7,745 nucleotides of DNA from Nitrospiria bacterium (GTDB taxonomy: Bacteria > Nitrospirota > CAKKRA01 > 9FT-COMBO-42-15), in the NCBI GenBank assembly GCA_919903585.1, contig CAKKST010000437.1, forward strand, positions 1 through 7,745. Reading direction: 5' to 3'. A model generated the notes under the pieces. It worked only from the letters and a program-made list of their open reading frames with translations, was not told the DNA's origin and ran no database searches. Below are positions 5,612 through 7,745 of this stretch, piece after piece. The translations under genes and the position numbers were made by a program. The number at the start of each line of letters is the position of its first letter. Within the stretch, counting starts at the first letter, position 1.

Positions 5612-5641
5612 AACATACAATATTTCAATTCCCTGTGTCAA
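5612..5641 (-). promoter_or_regulatory. Promoter for tRNA-Glu
   Basis: On the minus strand, TTGACA (5641-5636) is followed by an 18-bp spacer and TATGTT (5617-5612), four of six -10 matches. The start would be near 5605, about 30 nt before the mature tRNA 5' end, a usual leader length for RNase P processing. Confidence 0.6.
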
Positions 5642-5677
5642 CAGGTTTTTCAGCCTTGCCTTACCCCCTTTTTCTAT

Positions 5678-5707
5678 TTGACATTTAGCCTTATCCTGTG
5701 TTAAAAA
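5678..5707 (+). promoter_or_regulatory. Promoter for lysA-dapF
   Basis: A perfect -35 TTGACA (5678-5683) is followed by 18 bp and TAAAAA (5702-5707), four of six -10 matches. A TG at 5699-5700, one base before the hexamer, makes it an extended -10. The leader to the lysA ATG would be about 30 nt, too short for a lysine riboswitch. The -35 box is 36 bp from the divergent tRNA-Glu -35. Confidence 0.5.
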
Positions 5708-5743
5708 CAGACAAATTCTTTAAAATTAAGGACAGGTTAGGCA

Positions 5744-7003
5744 ATGCATGACTTTGTTTACAAGGATGACGAGCTTTATTGCGAGGATGCGCCGATAGCA
5801 AGGATTGCAGAGGAGGTTGGCACACCCTTTTATCTTTACAGCCATAATACATTAAAGAACCATTTTAGAAATTTTGATGCAGCCTTTGCTGCAATACCGC
5901 ATATTATCTGCTTTGCTGTAAAGGCAAATCCAAATATTGCTATATTAAGGCTCTTTGCAAATGAGGGCGGCGGCGCTGATATTGTATCAGGCGGGGAGCT
6001 ATTCCGCGCACTAAAGGCAGGGATGCCACCAGAAAAGATTGTATACGCAGGTGTGGGAAAAACAGAAGCAGAGATACATTCTGCCTTGCATGCCAATATC
6101 CTGATGTTCAATGTGGAGTCTACTGATGAGCTGATAAAGATAGATGAGATAGCAGGACGTATTGGCATTAAGGCGAGGATCGCCCTGCGAGTAAATCCAG
6201 ATGTAGATCCAAAGACGCATCCTTATATATCAACAGGGTTAAAGGAAAATAAATTTGGCATACCAATTGAGACAGCATTAGAGAATTATCAGGCTGCAAT
6301 GAGGCTGTCTAATGTTGAGGTGCTTGGGATACATAAGCATATCGGCTCTCAGTTGACAGAGGTCGCGCCCTTTGTTGATGCATTGGAAAGGATACTGCTT
6401 CTTGCAGATGACCTGACAAAGGATGGGATAAATATAAAGTATGTAGATGTTGGCGGCGGACTTGGCATTACATATAAGGACGAAGAGCCGCCAGCGCCTG
6501 CTGAGCTTGCAAATGCTATTGTGCCTTTGATTAAGGGCAGAAGGCAGGGCTATACCCTGATACTTGAGCCGGGTCGGGTGCTTACTGGGAATGCAGGGAT
6601 ACTTGTAACGCGAGTGCTTTATATGAAAAAGAGCGGGAGAAGAAATTTTGTGATTACTGATGCAGGGATGAATGATCTGATAAGGCCGAGCCTTTATAAT
6701 GCCTATCACAATATCATCCCTGTACATAAAAAGGATGCCAAGGCGATTAAGGCAGATATAGTCGGCCCGATATGCGAATCAGGCGACTTTCTCGGCAAGG
6801 ATAGAAAAATAAGCTGTAAGCAGGGCGATCTGCTTGCTGTGATGAGCGCAGGCGCCTATGGCTCATCTATGTCATCAAATTATAATTCGCGGCCATTGGT
6901 TGTAGAGGCATTGGTAAAGGGTAAGGATTATTTTGTTATAAGAAAGAGGCAGGACTATACGGATATGCTTATAAAAGAGGAGGTGCCATCATTCTTACTA
7001 TAA
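5744..7003 (+). CDS. lysA: Diaminopimelate decarboxylase
   Basis: The 419-residue product is a fold-type III PLP enzyme that decarboxylates meso-diaminopimelate to L-lysine. The PLP-binding lysine is K60 in FAVKANPN. Other hallmarks are the HIGSQ motif (199-203), the glycine-rich phosphate loop VDVGGGLG (234-241), EPGR (275-278), the catalytic CESGD (344-348), whose cysteine acts across the dimer, and AYGSSMSSNYNSRP (371-384) near the C-terminal barrel. Length is normal. The ATG gives the family-like start MHDFVYKDDELYCE, with AAGGA 11 nt upstream, a slightly long spacing. The stop TAA at 7001-7003 lies beyond the proposed dapF start, so the two coding regions overlap by 13 bp and are probably translationally coupled. 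Confidence 0.97.
   Translation: MHDFVYKDDELYCEDAPIARIAEEVGTPFYLYSHNTLKNHFRNFDAAFAAIPHIICFAVKANPNIAILRLFANEGGGADIVSGGELFRALKAGMPPEKIVYAGVGKTEAEIHSALHANILMFNVESTDELIKIDEIAGRIGIKARIALRVNPDVDPKTHPYISTGLKENKFGIPIETALENYQAAMRLSNVEVLGIHKHIGSQLTEVAPFVDALERILLLADDLTKDGINIKYVDVGGGLGITYKDEEPPAPAELANAIVPLIKGRRQGYTLILEPGRVLTGNAGILVTRVLYMKKSGRRNFVITDAGMNDLIRPSLYNAYHNIIPVHKKDAKAIKADIVGPICESGDFLGKDRKISCKQGDLLAVMSAGAYGSSMSSNYNSRPLVVEALVKGKDYFVIRKRQDYTDMLIKEEVPSFLL
6978..6985 (+). promoter_or_regulatory. Strong SD AGGAGGTG that sets the dapF start
   Basis: AGGAGGTG inside the lysA 3' end is a near-complete anti-16S match. The in-frame ATT at 6991 lies 7 nt after AGGAGG, optimal spacing. The ATC at 6988 is also in frame but at only 4 nt. 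No ATG, GTG or TTG of the dapF frame lies between the upstream in-frame stop (6922-6924) and the conserved GTGNDF motif. Confidence 0.7.
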
Positions 7004-7745
7004 AAAAGAAAATACCTTTTAATAAGCTCTCTGGCACAGGCAATGACTTTATTATTATTGATAACAGGGCTGGCATCCTTGATGCAGATAATATTAAGGA
7101 CTTTGTAGTAAGGGTTTGCATGAGGCGATTTTCTGTTGGCGCTGATGGCCTGATCCTGATAGAGAATTCGGATAAGGCAAATTTTAAGTGGCGCTTTTTC
7201 AATGCCGATGGGAGTGAGGCAGATATGTGCGGCAATGGTAGCCGCTGTGCAGCGAGATTTGCCTATGTAAATAAGATAGCCCCAAAGCAGATGTCCTTTG
7301 AAACAAGGGCAGGGATAATCAGGGCAGAGTTAAAGGGAAAGAATGTAAGGGTTCAGCTTACGCAGCCAAAGGATTTGAGGCTTGATTTTATGATTCCTAT
7401 TGACGGAAAAAGTTCTGAGGCCTGCAGTTTAAATACTGGTGTGCCTCATGTAGTTTATTTTATAAAGGATTTGGATAATGCTGATGTGCTTAATCTTGGA
7501 AGGAAGACACGGCACCATGAGATGTTTCAGCCAGCAGGGACAAATGCAAATTTTGTAAAGATAGCCGGCAAACATAAATTAAAGATTAGGACCTATGAGC
7601 GCGGCGTTGAAGATGAGACGCTTGCCTGCGGCACAGGCTCTGTTGCAGCAGCGCTGATTGCTGGCGCTAAGGGGCTTATTGCATCACCTGTTACTGTATT
7701 AACAAAAAGCGGAATGACACTGAAGGTATATTTTGACTGGGATGG
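6991..7745 (+). CDS. dapF: Diaminopimelate epimerase, 3' end outside the window, probable ATT start
   Basis: The reading frame encodes DapF, which converts LL- to meso-diaminopimelate for LysA and for peptidoglycan. From an ATT start it reads MLTIKKKIPFNKLSGTGNDF. GTGNDF (residues 15-20) is the conserved N-terminal substrate loop. The two catalytic cysteines are both present: C80 in DMCGNGSRC and C213 in ETLACGTGS. NTGVPHVV, PAGTNANFVKI and YERGVEDET are also family motifs. About 251 residues are visible of a usual 270-290, so roughly the last 25 lie beyond the right edge. No canonical start codon exists before GTGNDF; the first in-frame ATG is near 7119, which would remove about 40 residues including this loop. 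ATT at 6991 behind a perfect SD is the best start. ATC (6988), ATA (7000, 7012) or a sequencing error are alternatives. Confidence 0.93.
   Translation, partial: MLTIKKKIPFNKLSGTGNDFIIIDNRAGILDADNIKDFVVRVCMRRFSVGADGLILIENSDKANFKWRFFNADGSEADMCGNGSRCAARFAYVNKIAPKQMSFETRAGIIRAELKGKNVRVQLTQPKDLRLDFMIPIDGKSSEACSLNTGVPHVVYFIKDLDNADVLNLGRKTRHHEMFQPAGTNANFVKIAGKHKLKIRTYERGVEDETLACGTGSVAAALIAGAKGLIASPVTVLTKSGMTLKVYFDWD

Noticed and set aside
5431..5613. 60-codon plus-strand reading frame containing WWSQRDSNP
   Set aside because: It is the antisense translation of the tRNA-Glu gene, a well-known false protein.
5695..5736. CCTGT/ACAGG and CTGT/ACAG inverted repeats around the lysA promoter
   Set aside because: The arms are only 4-5 bp, which is expected by chance, and I see no matching regulator.
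5576..5743. Lysine riboswitch or T-box upstream of lysA
   Set aside because: The space is 168 bp and holds two promoters; the predicted lysA leader is only about 30 nt and no riboswitch core is visible.
6278..6727. 149-codon minus-strand open frame inside lysA
   Set aside because: It is a shadow of lysA, whose motifs are complete in the plus frame; the product looks compositionally random.

Overview
The window looks like chromosomal DNA of an anaerobic, CO2- or CO-metabolising bacterium. It carries genes for the carbonyl branch of the Wood-Ljungdahl pathway: the small subunit of the corrinoid iron-sulfur protein (acsD), its methyltransferase (acsE) and a CooC/AcsF-type nickel-insertion ATPase. 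Bacterial-type tRNA, promoters, Shine-Dalgarno (SD) sequences and diaminopimelate lysine synthesis exclude an archaeon. Moderate GC content and many small palindromic and heptamer repeats fit uncultured Nitrospirota or Desulfobacterota-like lineages. That placement is an inference and I cannot name a species.

Layout. Positions 1-101 hold a GC-rich palindromic repeat. From 5361 down to 102 there is a co-directional minus-strand series: gntR (FCD-type regulator), thyX, cooC, a Rossmann/DUF2520 protein, acsE and acsD. A minus-strand tRNA-Glu(CTC) lies upstream at 5500-5575. On the plus strand from 5744 are lysA and dapF. dapF runs off the right edge. The 168-bp gap 5576-5743 carries back-to-back promoters for the tRNA and lysA. 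Every gap between the minus-strand genes, and one site inside thyX, holds a short repeat: REP-like hairpins, a 28-bp perfect palindrome, an inverted heptamer array, an in-frame heptamer array and a 9-bp triplet. The exception is the 42-bp DUF2520-acsE gap.

How the genes work together. AcsE moves a methyl group from methyl-tetrahydrofolate to the cobalamin of the AcsC/AcsD protein, which passes it to acetyl-CoA synthase. CooC/AcsF-type ATPases supply nickel to CODH or ACS. ThyX draws on the same folate one-carbon pool. The catalytic subunits (AcsA/CooS, AcsB) and AcsC are not in the window. A near-consensus promoter with an embedded palindrome precedes gntR and suggests autoregulation, perhaps of the whole series. 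lysA and dapF form a separate, translationally overlapping lysine/diaminopimelate pair.

I see no clearly new biological system. The points most worth checking are dapF with no ATG/GTG/TTG start and a probable ATT start behind a perfect SD, the operator-in-promoter upstream of gntR, the repeat-derived insertion in ThyX, and the uncharacterised DUF2520 dehydrogenase-like gene within the acs cluster.
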